14,999 nucleotides of DNA from Bordetella parapertussis (GCA_945899335.1 CAMDIP010000015.1:1-14999); one strand, 5' to 3'; counted from the first letter of the stretch, positions 1-8,542 are shown. The notes: a model not told the origin generated them from the letters alone. Numbers and translations: made by a program.

Positions 1-897
1 TTGGTCTACGGGCGAAAAACCTTCGGGCAACACCACTTCCTCGCCATAACCCGCCCAATTGCGGCCAGAAGCGCCGGTAATGAAACCTTGTTGCGCCAAA
101 GCTTGCACACCCTCGAGCAGTGGCACGGCTGACCAATCTATTTGCACATCTAAACCAGCGCCTCGCGCCATCTCCAGCGCATGACCCGCAAGCCCAAAGC
201 CGGTGACATCGGTCAAGGCATGAACGCCTGCCAGCGCAGCCAAGTCTGGGCCAGCGGTATTGAGGCGGGTGGTGGACTCGATCATTTGCGCATAGCCCTC
301 AGGCGACAAAGCCTCTTTCTTCAAGGCCGCCGACAAAATTCCCACACCCAGCGGTTTGCCCAAGACCAACACATCGCCCGCTTGGGCCGAGGCATTGCGC
401 TTGATGCGACTCGGGTGCGCCAAGCCCAACACTACCAAACCGTAAATCGGCTCGACCGAATCGATGCTGTGACCCCCCGCGATGGGGATGCCTGCTGACT
501 GACACACGCTTTGGCCGCCTTGCAAGATGCGCCCTATCACCTCGGTGCTGAGCACATTGATGGGCATTCCCACCAAGGCCAAAGCGAAGATGGGTGTGCC
601 GCCCATGGCGTAGACATCGCTGATCGCATTGGTGGCGGCGATGCGACCAAAGTCAAACGGGTCGTCGACGATGGGCATGAAGAAGTCGGTGGTGGCAATC
701 AAGGCCTGGTGTTCATTGAGTTGGTACACCGCCGCGTCGTCTGCCGTGTCTATGCCCACCAAGAGTTGCGGCGGCAAAGGAAAGCCGCTCATGCCACCCA
801 GAATATCGCGCAACACGCCAGGGGCGATCTTGCAACCGCAGCCGCCCCCATGGGCCAAAGAAGTCAAACGAGGAGAGTTGTTTGCAGAAGAAATCAT
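1..897 (-). CDS. selD: Selenide, water dikinase (selenophosphate synthetase), C-terminus cut by window edge
   Basis: SelD makes selenophosphate from selenide and ATP in the cytoplasm. Selenophosphate is the selenium donor for selenocysteine and for 2-selenouridine in tRNA. The minus strand is open from ATG at 897 to the left edge, 299 codons without a stop. Near the N-terminus is HGGGCGCK (residues 16-23), which matches the SelD active site with Cys20 and Lys23. The catalytic position is an ordinary Cys here, not a UGA selenocysteine. Further family blocks follow: [20 protein letters not shown] (about 66-85), [12 protein letters not shown] (86-97), AGGHSID (141-147) and [11 protein letters not shown] (about 230-240). 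SelD is usually near 350 residues, so about 50 are missing beyond the edge. An in-frame TAG lies just upstream of the ATG; the ribosome site is weak. It is transcribed divergently from the iorA-like gene. Identification is very secure. Confidence 0.96.
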   Translation of the reverse strand, partial: MISSANNSPRLTSLAHGGGCGCKIAPGVLRDILGGMSGFPLPPQLLVGIDTADDAAVYQLNEHQALIATTDFFMPIVDDPFDFGRIAATNAISDVYAMGGTPIFALALVGMPINVLSTEVIGRILQGGQSVCQSAGIPIAGGHSIDSVEPIYGLVVLGLAHPSRIKRNASAQAGDVLVLGKPLGVGILSAALKKEALSPEGYAQMIESTTRLNTAGPDLAALAGVHALTDVTGFGLAGHALEMARGAGLDVQIDWSAVPLLEGVQALAQQGFITGASGRNWAGYGEEVVLPEGFSPVDQ

Positions 898-988
898 CGG
901 GTAAATCTACCATGCGACCCCACTTCACTATGATCTGCCACCTGCAAGAAGTTTTGCACCTGTGCTGTGCCACCTGCTGGAGCGTTGT

Positions 989-3145
989 TTGGAAGTTTCA
1001 TTTGTTGAAGAAATCAAATCTCTGCGCTTAGGCGAGGGCGACACTTTCCATGGCGAAGGCATTTTGGCGGTGACCAAGGCGCTGTTGCAGTCGGGCGTGG
1101 CCTATGTGGGCGGCTACCAAGGCGCGCCCGTGTCGCATTTGCTGGATGTGATGGTGCAAGCCAAACCGCTGATGCAAGAACTGGGTGTGCATGTGGAAGC
1201 ATGTGCCAATGAAGCCTCAGCCGCCGCCATGTTGGGCGCCAGCATCCACTATCCGCTGCGCGGCGCTGTCACTTGGAAATCCATTGTGGGAACGAACGTG
1301 GCCTCAGATGCACTCTCCAACCTTGCTTCCCCCGGCGTGGTGGGTGGCGCATTGATTGTGGTGGGCGAAGACTATGGCGAAGGCGCCTCGGTGATTCAAG
1401 AACGCACGCATGCCTATGCACTCAAAAGCACGCTGTGTTTGCTCGACCCCCGTCCCGATTTGAGCAAGATGGTGGACATGGTCGAGCATGGTTTTGCGCT
1501 CTCCGAAGCCTCGAACATGCCTGCCATCTTGGAGTTGCGTATCCGCGCTTGCCATGTACGCGGAAGTTTCGTCACCAAAGCTAACCGAGCGCCTGCTGTG
1601 TCCACCCAGCACCTAATGGCTGAACCCGCCAAATTTGATTACATGCGCTTGGCACACCCGCCAGTCACCTTTCACCATGAAAAACGCAAGTTGGAAGAAC
1701 GCATTCCAGCTGCGCGTGACTACATCGTGCGCCATGGCTTGAATGAACACATCGCAGGCAATGCATACCCAGATGTGGGCCTCATCGTGCAAGGCGGCCT
1801 CTACAACGCCCTGATGCGCAGCCTGCAACAGCTGGGATTGGCCAATGCCTTTGGCGACAGCGATATCCCCATCTTGGTGTTAAACGTCACCTACCCCTTG
1901 GTGCCTTCGCAAGTGATCGATTTTTGCGAAGGTAAGCGCGGCGTACTGGTGGTGGAAGAAGGCACACCCGAGTACATCGAACAAGACATCGCCACCCAAC
2001 TGCGCCGTGCAGGTGTGAACACACCGCTGCATGGCAAAGACATCTTGCCAGGGGCTGGCGAGTACAACGTCGAGGCCATCAGCACCGGCTTGGCGGCATT
2101 TGCGAAAAACTATCTGCCACCACAGGCCCACAACCAAGCAATCACTTGGCTAGAAGCGCTGCAACAACGCCGCGCCGATGTGGCCAAGGCCTTGGGTACA
2201 CCCTTGCCGGCACGACCCCCTGGGTTTTGCATCGGTTGCCCCGAGCGCCCTGTGTTTTCTGCACTTAAGTTGGTGCAGCAAGAGATTGGCGACGTGCATG
2301 TGGCCGCAGACATTGGCTGCCACGCTTTAGGTACGTTTGAGCCTTTTTCAACTGGACACTCGATCTTGGGTTACGGCATGAGCTTGGCCTCACGTGCAGG
2401 TGTGTCTCCCATGATGCAACGCCGCACCTTGGCCATCATGGGCGACGGTGGGTTCTGGCACAACGGTTTGCTTACCGGCGTGCAAAGTGCGCTCTTTAAT
2501 GGTGACGATGCCGTGTTGCTGATTTTCAAAAACGGCTACACCTCGGCCACAGGCACCCAAGACATCATCTCCACGCCCTTAGAAGCAGAGAAGCAAGCTG
2601 CCAGTGACAAGCAAACCAGTTTGTCGCACACCAATATGACCATCGAGTCCACCTTGCAAGGCTTGGGTGTGCAGTGGATGAAAACCGTGCATACCTACGA
2701 GGTGGCCAAGGTACAAGCTTTGCTGAAAGAAGCATTCACCTCTGACTTCAACGGCTTGAAGGTCATCATCGCCGAAGGCGAATGCCAGCTTGAACGTCAG
2801 CGACGCATCAAACCTTGGATCAGCAAATTGCTCAAAGGCGGCAAGCGGGTGGTGCGGGTGAAATACGGTGTCGATGAAGATGTGTGTAACGGCGACCATG
2901 CCTGCATACGCTTATCGGGTTGCCCCACCCTTACCTTGAAAGACAACCCCGACCCCCTGAAGGTGGACCCCGTGGCCACCGTCATAGACGGCTGTGTGGG
3001 CTGCGGCTTGTGCGGTGAAAACGCCCATGCAGCGACTTTGTGCCCCAGCTTTTACCGCGCTGAAATCATCCAAAACCCCAAACCGCTGGAGCGCTTATGG
3101 GCGGGTTTGCGCAGTGGCTTGGTTCGCGCCTTGCAAACCGCATGA
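989..3145 (+). CDS. iorA: Indolepyruvate/aryl-pyruvate ferredoxin oxidoreductase alpha-type subunit (IorA-like)
   Basis: This is the thiamine-diphosphate subunit of a 2-oxoacid:acceptor oxidoreductase, which converts aryl-2-oxoacids to acyl-CoA plus CO2 and reduced acceptor. From TTG 989 it has 718 residues. I chose that start because CTGGAG lies 6-9 bases before it; GTG at 962 would add nine unlikely residues. An N-terminal pyrimidine-binding domain carries GGYQGAPVSHLLDV and VTWKSIVGTNVASDAL. The middle has FCIGCPERP (413-421), where classical IorA has CPHR. The thiamine motif GDGGFWHNG is at 485-493, followed by FKNGYTSATG. The C-terminus has two Fe-S type motifs: C633-x2-D636-x2-C639-x5-C645-P and C669-x2-C672-x2-C675-x9-C685-P. 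The first has Asp in place of the second Cys. The stop overlaps the iorB start (ATGA). Indolepyruvate, phenylpyruvate or another 2-oxoacid could be the substrate. Confidence 0.9.
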   Translation: MEVSFVEEIKSLRLGEGDTFHGEGILAVTKALLQSGVAYVGGYQGAPVSHLLDVMVQAKPLMQELGVHVEACANEASAAAMLGASIHYPLRGAVTWKSIVGTNVASDALSNLASPGVVGGALIVVGEDYGEGASVIQERTHAYALKSTLCLLDPRPDLSKMVDMVEHGFALSEASNMPAILELRIRACHVRGSFVTKANRAPAVSTQHLMAEPAKFDYMRLAHPPVTFHHEKRKLEERIPAARDYIVRHGLNEHIAGNAYPDVGLIVQGGLYNALMRSLQQLGLANAFGDSDIPILVLNVTYPLVPSQVIDFCEGKRGVLVVEEGTPEYIEQDIATQLRRAGVNTPLHGKDILPGAGEYNVEAISTGLAAFAKNYLPPQAHNQAITWLEALQQRRADVAKALGTPLPARPPGFCIGCPERPVFSALKLVQQEIGDVHVAADIGCHALGTFEPFSTGHSILGYGMSLASRAGVSPMMQRRTLAIMGDGGFWHNGLLTGVQSALFNGDDAVLLIFKNGYTSATGTQDIISTPLEAEKQAASDKQTSLSHTNMTIESTLQGLGVQWMKTVHTYEVAKVQALLKEAFTSDFNGLKVIIAEGECQLERQRRIKPWISKLLKGGKRVVRVKYGVDEDVCNGDHACIRLSGCPTLTLKDNPDPLKVDPVATVIDGCVGCGLCGENAHAATLCPSFYRAEIIQNPKPLERLWAGLRSGLVRALQTA

Positions 3146-4722
3146 GCCAACCCATCAGCCTGTTGATTTGCGCCTTGGGCGGCGAAGGCGGCGGCTTGCT
3201 CAGCGAATGGTTGATGCACACCGCACGCTTAAGTGGCTACCCAGCGCAAAGCACCTCTATTCCAGGTGTAGCGCAACGCACAGGAGCCACCACTTATTAC
3301 ATTGAAGTCTTGCCTACGCCGCTTACAGAATTACAAGGCAAAACACCCGTGTTCAGCTTGAACCCTGTGCCTGGCGCCTTGGATGCCATGATTTCCTCTG
3401 AGTTGCTGGAAACCGCACGACAAGTAACGCTTGGCTTGGTGTCGCCCGAGCGCACCCGCGTGTTCAGTTCGTCTGCGCGAGCGCTCACCACCTTGGAACG
3501 TATGCCCATGGGGGATGGACGTTTAGACAGCGACAGCTTGACGGCATTGGTGCAGCAGTTTTCCAAAGAAGCGCATGTATGGGACTTTGGCGCCATGGCG
3601 CAAGCCAATGGCACCATGGTCAGCGCTGTCATGCTCGGCGTCATTGCAGGCAGCGGTTTGTTGCCTTTTGAACGCAAGCACTTTGAGTCCACGCTGCAAG
3701 ACAGCGGTGCGCACAGTGCAGCAAGTTTGAAAGGCTTTGCAGCAGGCTTGGCGCGGGTGCAAAACACGCAAGCGCTGCACGCCATGCAGCAAGACGATGA
3801 AAAAGCTTTTGCCCCTGCAGTGGATAAAACATTTGCATTGCCATCCTTGCCGCCAGCGGTCGGCGAGCTTGCCGCTTTAGGCTACAACCGCTTGTGCGAC
3901 TACCAAAGCAAGGTCTATGCAGACTTGTACCTGAGCCGATTGCAGCAAGTGCTGCGGGCCGAGGAGCAAGCCGACGCCACCCAAACCCATGTCTACCAAG
4001 CCAGCCGTGAAACCGCCCGTTGGCTGGCTTTGTGGATGGCGTTTGATGACATCGTGCGGGTGGCCGATTTGAAAAGCCGTGCCAGCCGTTGGCACCGTGT
4101 GGCCCGCGAGGTGAAGCTGCAAAAAGACGATTTGCTGCGCCTGTACGACCACTTCAAACCTGGTGTGCCCGAATTCGCAGCGCTGTTGCCTTCTTGGGTG
4201 GCCACACCTTTGCAACGCTGGGACAAGCGCCGCGCATTAAGTGGTCAAACCCCTTGGGCCTTGCCGTTAAAGATTGGCAGTCACTCGGTGATGGGCATGT
4301 TGGCTCTGCGCACCTTGGCCAGTTTCAAATGGCTGCGTCCGTTTGGCAGTCGCTTTCACACCGAGCAAGCCGATATCACGCAATGGTTGCAAGCGGTTTG
4401 CAAGGGTTTGCAGCAAGATTGGTCTCTGGGCCATGAGGTAGCGATGTGTGGTCGCCTGATCAAAGGATACGGCAGCACCAACGAACGTGGCCGCCACAAT
4501 CTGCAACACATACTCACCCACTTGGCGGCTTCGCCGGTTCACACCGATGCGGCGTGGCGAAGCACTGCAGTCGCGCAAGCACGCGAAGCTGCTCTGCAAG
4601 ACGAAGCAGGAACAGCCATGGATGCCAAGCTGCGTGGGCTAGGGGTTCCCGCCAGACCCGTGGCCGAGCAACCGCTGCGCTTTGTGCGCAATGCAAGCCT
4701 GCAACCCAAGGGCAGGCCCTAG
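3142..4722 (+). CDS. iorB: Indolepyruvate oxidoreductase beta-type subunit with C-terminal extension (IorB-like)
   Basis: This is the partner of the preceding gene: a gamma-type 2-oxoacid oxidoreductase domain fused to a long C-terminal region. ATG 3142 gives 526 residues and overlaps the iorA stop by four bases. An earlier in-frame ATG at 3097 lies inside iorA and is less likely. A glycine-rich strand-turn, ALGGEGGG (11-18), opens the N-terminal domain. STSIPGVAQRTGATTYY (37-53) is the most telling IorB block. Archaeal IorB is only about 200 residues. The extra 300 or so residues here match the longer proteobacterial 'indolepyruvate oxidoreductase subunit beta family', whose C-terminal part is a domain of unknown function (DUF6537, from memory). 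I see GRLIKGYGSTNERGR near residues 435-449 as a conserved-looking block within it. No Shine-Dalgarno is evident, so translational coupling to iorA is likely. Confidence 0.87.
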   Translation: MSQPISLLICALGGEGGGLLSEWLMHTARLSGYPAQSTSIPGVAQRTGATTYYIEVLPTPLTELQGKTPVFSLNPVPGALDAMISSELLETARQVTLGLVSPERTRVFSSSARALTTLERMPMGDGRLDSDSLTALVQQFSKEAHVWDFGAMAQANGTMVSAVMLGVIAGSGLLPFERKHFESTLQDSGAHSAASLKGFAAGLARVQNTQALHAMQQDDEKAFAPAVDKTFALPSLPPAVGELAALGYNRLCDYQSKVYADLYLSRLQQVLRAEEQADATQTHVYQASRETARWLALWMAFDDIVRVADLKSRASRWHRVAREVKLQKDDLLRLYDHFKPGVPEFAALLPSWVATPLQRWDKRRALSGQTPWALPLKIGSHSVMGMLALRTLASFKWLRPFGSRFHTEQADITQWLQAVCKGLQQDWSLGHEVAMCGRLIKGYGSTNERGRHNLQHILTHLAASPVHTDAAWRSTAVAQAREAALQDEAGTAMDAKLRGLGVPARPVAEQPLRFVRNASLQPKGRP

Positions 4723-4784
4723 GGTCAATAGGTACTTCGCTCAGTTATCCTCTCTTAATTATTGTTTTTAACTGCAGGTTCTCC

Positions 4785-5828
4785 ATGAATAAGCACCGTT
4801 TTTTGCGTCACGTCTCTTTGTCTGCCCTCTGCACCTTGGCTTTAAGTGGCATGTGCAGCATTGCTTTAGCGCAAGACAAGGTGCAACAGGTGCGGGTCTC
4901 CACATGGGTGCCCGCACAACACGCCTTAAACCCTGCGGTACAAGCCTGGGCAGACAGCTTGAAAAAAGCGTCTGGTGGCAGCATCAACCCCACACTGTTC
5001 CCCTCGGAACAACTCGGCAAAGCCTTTGACCATTACGACATGGCACGTGATGGCTTGACCGACTTTGCATTCGTCAACCCTGGCTACCAACCTGGACGCT
5101 TCCCTATTTTTGCTGCGGCTTCCTTGCCATTCGAGATCAGCAACGCCAAAGCCGGCAGCGCAGCCATTGATGCGTGGTACCGCGCCTATGCAGCCAAGGA
5201 AATGAAAGAGGTGAAGTACTGCTTTGCGTTCGCCCACGACCCAGGCGCCTTGCATTCACGCAAAAAAGTTTTATTGCCTTCTGACATGAAGGGGTTGAAG
5301 GTGCGTCCTGCCACCTCCACCGTGGGTCAAATGGTCACCTTGCTGGGCGGGACCAATGTCCAAGCCTCTGCGCCCGAGGCGCGTGACGCTATCGAGCGTG
5401 GCGTGGCAGATGCCCTGACCTTCCCTTGGGGCTCACTCTCATTGTTTGGCATCGACAAAGTAGTGAAATTTCACATGGATGTGCCTTTGTACGTGACGCC
5501 TTTTGTCTGGGTCATGAACTTAGACAAATACAACGGCTTGTCACCTGCCCAAAAACAAGCGGTAGACAGCCACTGCACCAACGAGTGGGCTGAAAAAGTT
5601 GGCACCTCATGGGCGGATTTCGAAATTGCTGGACGTACCAAGTTACTGGCTGACAAAGCCAACCGCGAGATTTACACCCTAACGCCCGAGCAACTTGCCG
5701 CGTGGAAAACTGCTGTGGCACCCGTGCAAAAACAATGGGCTGACGAGGTGAAGAAACGTGGTGACGACCCCGCCGCTGTGATGAAAGCCTTGCAACAAAG
5801 CTTGACCAAGTACAAATCCGCCCTGTAA
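4785..5828 (+). CDS. dctP: TRAP transporter solute-binding protein (DctP family)
   Basis: Periplasmic receptor of a sodium-driven TRAP transporter that captures an organic acid and passes it to the DctQM membrane unit. ATG 4785 gives 347 residues. It is preceded by GCAGG six bases upstream and begins with a signal peptide, cut probably after SIALA (residue 29). The open frame extends further 5', but that part lacks protein character. The GLKVRPA block has Arg174 at the position where DctP proteins hold the ligand carboxylate. It is followed by APEARDAIERGVADALTFPW, a variant of the usual 'G..DG' helix. The protein lies 62 bases after iorB on the same strand and 9 bases before dctQ. Members of this family bind C4-dicarboxylates, sialic acid, 2-oxoacids or aromatic acids. 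The iorAB context favours a 2-oxo or aryl acid here, which is inference. Confidence 0.92.
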   Translation: MNKHRFLRHVSLSALCTLALSGMCSIALAQDKVQQVRVSTWVPAQHALNPAVQAWADSLKKASGGSINPTLFPSEQLGKAFDHYDMARDGLTDFAFVNPGYQPGRFPIFAAASLPFEISNAKAGSAAIDAWYRAYAAKEMKEVKYCFAFAHDPGALHSRKKVLLPSDMKGLKVRPATSTVGQMVTLLGGTNVQASAPEARDAIERGVADALTFPWGSLSLFGIDKVVKFHMDVPLYVTPFVWVMNLDKYNGLSPAQKQAVDSHCTNEWAEKVGTSWADFEIAGRTKLLADKANREIYTLTPEQLAAWKTAVAPVQKQWADEVKKRGDDPAAVMKALQQSLTKYKSAL

Positions 5829-5837
5829 AGAAGCCGT

Positions 5838-6353
5838 ATGTCGTCTTCCAGCAAAAGCGGCTTCGACCGCATCATTGACAGCATCGAATGGATGGCAGCC
5901 TTGTTCGTTGGCATCGTGGCGGCCAATATTTTTCTGGCCGTCTTTCTTCGCAAGTTCTTTGACACCTCCATTCCCGACAGCTTCGACTTTGGTCGAATGC
6001 TCTTGGGGATTCTCATTTTTTGGGGAATAGCCGCCACCAGTTACCGTGGCAACCACATCACGGTGGACTTGCTGTGGACCCATGCCAATGCCCGCTGGAA
6101 GCGGTATATCGACATCTTTGCCACTCTGGTTTTGATGCTGGTGGTGACGGTACAAACCATCATGCTGTTTGACAAGGTCGCCACGACCTACCGTGACCAT
6201 GTATTGACCTACGACCTGAACTTGCCCACTTGGCCGTTTTTTGCAGTCGCTTGGATGGGTGATGTATGTGCGGTGTTGCTGATTGGCATTCGCACTTGGC
6301 GACTCATTACCGAGCCGCAGGCATTCGCTGCTGACAACAAAGCGGGGCATTGA
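5838..6353 (+). CDS. dctQ: TRAP transporter small membrane subunit (DctQ family)
   Basis: Small integral-membrane subunit of the TRAP transporter, which together with DctM forms the permease. It has 171 residues with about four hydrophobic segments, near residues 14-38, 50-68, 90-112 and 130-155. ELLWTHANAR-like loops are replaced here by DLLWTHANARWKRYID, a typical DctQ cytoplasmic loop after the 'GNHI.VD' motif (RGNHITVDLL, about 72-81). The gene starts 9 bases after dctP and ends one base before dctM, so the three form one operon. The start is supported by AAAGAAG just upstream of ATG 5838. Length and topology are normal for the family. Confidence 0.9.
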   Translation: MSSSSKSGFDRIIDSIEWMAALFVGIVAANIFLAVFLRKFFDTSIPDSFDFGRMLLGILIFWGIAATSYRGNHITVDLLWTHANARWKRYIDIFATLVLMLVVTVQTIMLFDKVATTYRDHVLTYDLNLPTWPFFAVAWMGDVCAVLLIGIRTWRLITEPQAFAADNKAGH

Positions 6354-6354
6354 G

Positions 6355-7671
6355 ATGGATTTAAGCAACTTAAGCCCTGACGCCGTCGCCGTGATTGGCT
6401 TTGTGGCGCTTTTCACCTTAATGCTGTTGCGCGTACCCGTGGGCATGGCCATGGGCTTGGTAGGGGTGTGCGGTTACAGCTATATCGTGGGCAGTGGCCC
6501 CGCTTTGAAGCTGATTGGTCAAACTTCGATGCGTACCGTCACCGATTACACCTTTGGCGTCATCCCCATGTTCATGTTGATGGGCGCGTTTGTGTCGGTC
6601 TCAGGCGTCAGCCGTGAACTCTTTCGCGCAGCCAATGCCTTCATTGGGCATTTGCGTGGTGGTTTGGGCGTGGCCACCGTGTTGGCCTGTGGCGGCTTTG
6701 CCGCTATCTGTGGCTCATCGGTGGCGACAGCTGCCACCTTTTCTTCTGTGGCCTACCCTGAGATGCGCCGCTTTGGCTACCCACAGTCGTTCTCCACCGG
6801 TGTGATTGCCGCAGGGGGCACCTTGGGCGCGATGTTGCCACCCTCCACCGTGCTGGCGGTCTATGCCATTCTCACGCAGCAAGACATTGGCAAGCTGTTC
6901 ATGGCGGGCATCGTGCCGGGCTTGTTGGCCATGTTGATGTATGTGCTGACCATTTTCATCATCGTCAAAGTGCGCCCCGATTGGCTGCCACGTGGCGAGA
7001 GCACCAGCTGGGCCGAGCGCTTTGCAGGCTTGAAAGATGTGTGGGCACCCTTGGTGTTGTTCGTGTTTGTTATCGGTGGTTTGTATGGTGGCTTTTTCAC
7101 GCCTACCGAAGCGGGTGGCGTGGGTGCGACGGGTGCATTTTTGCTGGGCGTGTTGCGCGGCAAACTTGATCGCGCAAAAACCTTAGAGGCATTGCTGTCA
7201 GCCACGCGCACAGCAGCAGCGGTGTTCACTGTGCTGATCGGCGCTTTGATTTTTGGCTACTTCCTCACCATCACGCAAGTGCCGCAAAAACTCACCGGCT
7301 TTTTAACCGAGATGGGCTTGGGTCGCTACGAGGTGCTGGCCCTCATCATGGTGATGTATTTGATTTTGGGCTGTTTGATGGACGCCATGGCCATGATTAT
7401 TCTGACCGTGCCCATCATTTTCCCCGTCATTGTGCAACTGGGCTTTGACCCAATCTGGTTTGGCATCATCATCGTGATGACGGTGGAGCTAGGGCTGATT
7501 CACCCGCCAGTAGGGATGAATGTTTTTGTCATCAAAAGCGTGGTCCACGATGTGAGTTTCACCACGATATTCAAGGGTGTGATTCCCTTTATCTTGACCG
7601 ACCTTCTGCGCTTGGTGATTTTGATTGCCTTCCCCATGATTGCGCTGTGGTTACCAGGGCAAATGGGGTAA
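6355..7671 (+). CDS. dctM: TRAP transporter large permease subunit (DctM family)
   Basis: Large membrane subunit that carries the substrate with sodium. ATG 6355 gives 438 residues. It sits one base after the dctQ stop, with GGGG seven bases before it. The frame is open further upstream inside dctQ, but the family starts at MDLSNLSP. Family features are plain: LLRVPVGMAMGLVG near the N-terminus; CGGFAAICGSSVATAATFSSVA (about 110-130); AAGGTLGAMLPPSTVLAVYA; FTPTEAGGVGATGAF (about 252-266); and the C-terminal GLIHPPVGMNVFVI. Around a dozen hydrophobic segments are visible. The gene ends 5 bases from the convergent stop of the surface-adhesin-E-like gene, leaving almost no room for a terminator. 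The substrate is set by the DctP receptor. Confidence 0.94.
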   Translation: MDLSNLSPDAVAVIGFVALFTLMLLRVPVGMAMGLVGVCGYSYIVGSGPALKLIGQTSMRTVTDYTFGVIPMFMLMGAFVSVSGVSRELFRAANAFIGHLRGGLGVATVLACGGFAAICGSSVATAATFSSVAYPEMRRFGYPQSFSTGVIAAGGTLGAMLPPSTVLAVYAILTQQDIGKLFMAGIVPGLLAMLMYVLTIFIIVKVRPDWLPRGESTSWAERFAGLKDVWAPLVLFVFVIGGLYGGFFTPTEAGGVGATGAFLLGVLRGKLDRAKTLEALLSATRTAAAVFTVLIGALIFGYFLTITQVPQKLTGFLTEMGLGRYEVLALIMVMYLILGCLMDAMAMIILTVPIIFPVIVQLGFDPIWFGIIIVMTVELGLIHPPVGMNVFVIKSVVHDVSFTTIFKGVIPFILTDLLRLVILIAFPMIALWLPGQMG

Positions 7672-7676
7672 AGCAA

Positions 7677-8063
7677 TTAAGGAGTGCAGAGCTTTAGCAT
7701 CAACTCAGCATCAGCGCTGCCCGCAGCCACCGTCGTGAAACGCAGCGGTGTTTCATAACTGTTCAAAATGTCGCCGCTGGCATCTTTGCCCGAAAAGCGC
7801 ATCACTTGTGAATTGGCCATCTTACGGGTGGCGCAGTCTACGGTGGTGCGAGCCTTTTCCGACAAAATTTCTTTGCCTTCCAAGTTGGTCAAGGGTTTGG
7901 CAAAGTTCGTCAAGCGCCAAACGGTAACGCGATCGCCTTCTTTGCTGAGTGCGTCGTCATAAAAAAACTGCGCTTCAGTTGTGTGGGCCGCACTGACCCA
8001 AGCCGCTTGCGTCACTGGGACCCAAACAAAAGCCAAAGCAGCGCAAACCAGCGACTTGTTCAA
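7677..8063 (-). CDS. Secreted surface-adhesin protein E-like small protein
   Basis: A 128-residue exported protein of the surface-adhesin-E-like family, named after a Haemophilus protein but widespread in Betaproteobacteria with unknown roles. The signal peptide MNKSLVCAALAFVWVPVTQA is followed by mature AWVSA. Family traits are FFYDDALSKEGDRVTVWRL, a central VDCATRKM block and a C-terminal Cys (LKLC). The two Cys of the mature protein, near residues 76 and 126, could form a disulfide. The start is TTG at 8063, overlapping the stop of the cupin gene as TTGA, so translation is probably coupled to it. No better start exists downstream without losing the signal peptide. The stop faces dctM with a 5-base gap. 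Family membership is by pattern recall; adhesin function is not implied. Confidence 0.72.
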   Translation of the reverse strand: MNKSLVCAALAFVWVPVTQAAWVSAAHTTEAQFFYDDALSKEGDRVTVWRLTNFAKPLTNLEGKEILSEKARTTVDCATRKMANSQVMRFSGKDASGDILNSYETPLRFTTVAAGSADAELMLKLCTP

Positions 8064-8542
8064 TTGAGTTTGCGTGGTTCGCCAAAGTCGCCCACTTGGG
8101 GGAATAAAAAGGTGGTGCTGCTAGGTCCTATGCCCATGATTTGTACCGTGGCACCCTCGGTGCCTGCGCCGTCGTAATGAATTGCACCTGCTGGGTGCTG
8201 CATATAAGTGCCCGCGCTCAAAGGCTGTGTCGCTTGCGGGTCCCATGAGTCATCTGTGCCCGCCTTCCATGTGCCTTGCAGCACCGTGATGTAGCGGTCT
8301 TCGCGGTGGTAGTGCGGCGCACTCATGATGCCAGGCGGGAAGTAGACCCGAATTACATAGGGGCCAGGCTTGGAGGGGTCGCCAGAAATGACGGCAAACT
8401 TCACGCCCTTGCCAGCGTCTTTCCACGCAATGTCATTAGGCTTGACGATGGGGAAGGGTTTGTCGGTGGTTTGCGCTTGCACACTCAGCGCGAACAAAGC
8501 ACAACAGGCCAGTGCCAGTAAAGCAGGTTTAACAGGCTTCAT
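8060..8542 (-). CDS. Secreted cupin-domain protein
   Basis: A 160-residue exported single-domain cupin. The start at ATG 8542 is favoured over ATG 8554 because GGAG stands six bases before it. A clear signal peptide then follows (MKPVKPALLALACCALFALS, cut after about VQAQ, residue 24). Cupin motif 1 is PHYHREDRYITVLQG (76-90), with His77, His79 and an acidic pair at 81-82. Motif 2 has PAGAIHYDG, with His122. Together these could bind one divalent metal. The protein resembles periplasmic cupins of the ChrR/DUF4437 type, which are mostly uncharacterised. Its stop overlaps the next gene's start, so the two are a pair in one transcript. A periplasmic role in binding or isomerising a small acid is possible but unsupported. 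Confidence 0.82.
   Translation of the reverse strand: MKPVKPALLALACCALFALSVQAQTTDKPFPIVKPNDIAWKDAGKGVKFAVISGDPSKPGPYVIRVYFPPGIMSAPHYHREDRYITVLQGTWKAGTDDSWDPQATQPLSAGTYMQHPAGAIHYDGAGTEGATVQIMGIGPSSTTFLFPQVGDFGEPRKLN

Noticed and set aside
880..897. A possible UGA selenocysteine at the SelD active site
   Set aside because: The codons at the two positions are TGC and TGC, so both are cysteine and no recoding is needed.
181..933. Several plus-strand open frames of 91-140 codons across the first kilobase
   Set aside because: They lie opposite selD, whose 299-codon frame contains the catalytic and phosphate-binding blocks of the family. The plus-strand products are His/Gln/Arg-rich and unlike real proteins.
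923..960. A -10-like TATGAT before the iorA-like gene
   Set aside because: The best -35 candidate matches only three of six bases at the right distance, so a promoter could not be claimed.
3297..3785. A 162-codon minus-strand frame opposite the iorB-like gene
   Set aside because: It runs opposite the conserved IorB N-terminal domain and has no family features; the composition is typical of an antisense shadow.
5679..6452. A 257-codon open frame on the minus strand, opposite dctP, dctQ and dctM
   Set aside because: The plus strand carries three well-recognised TRAP genes here. The minus product has no family pattern, signal or sensible start context and is explained by codon bias in the opposite strand.
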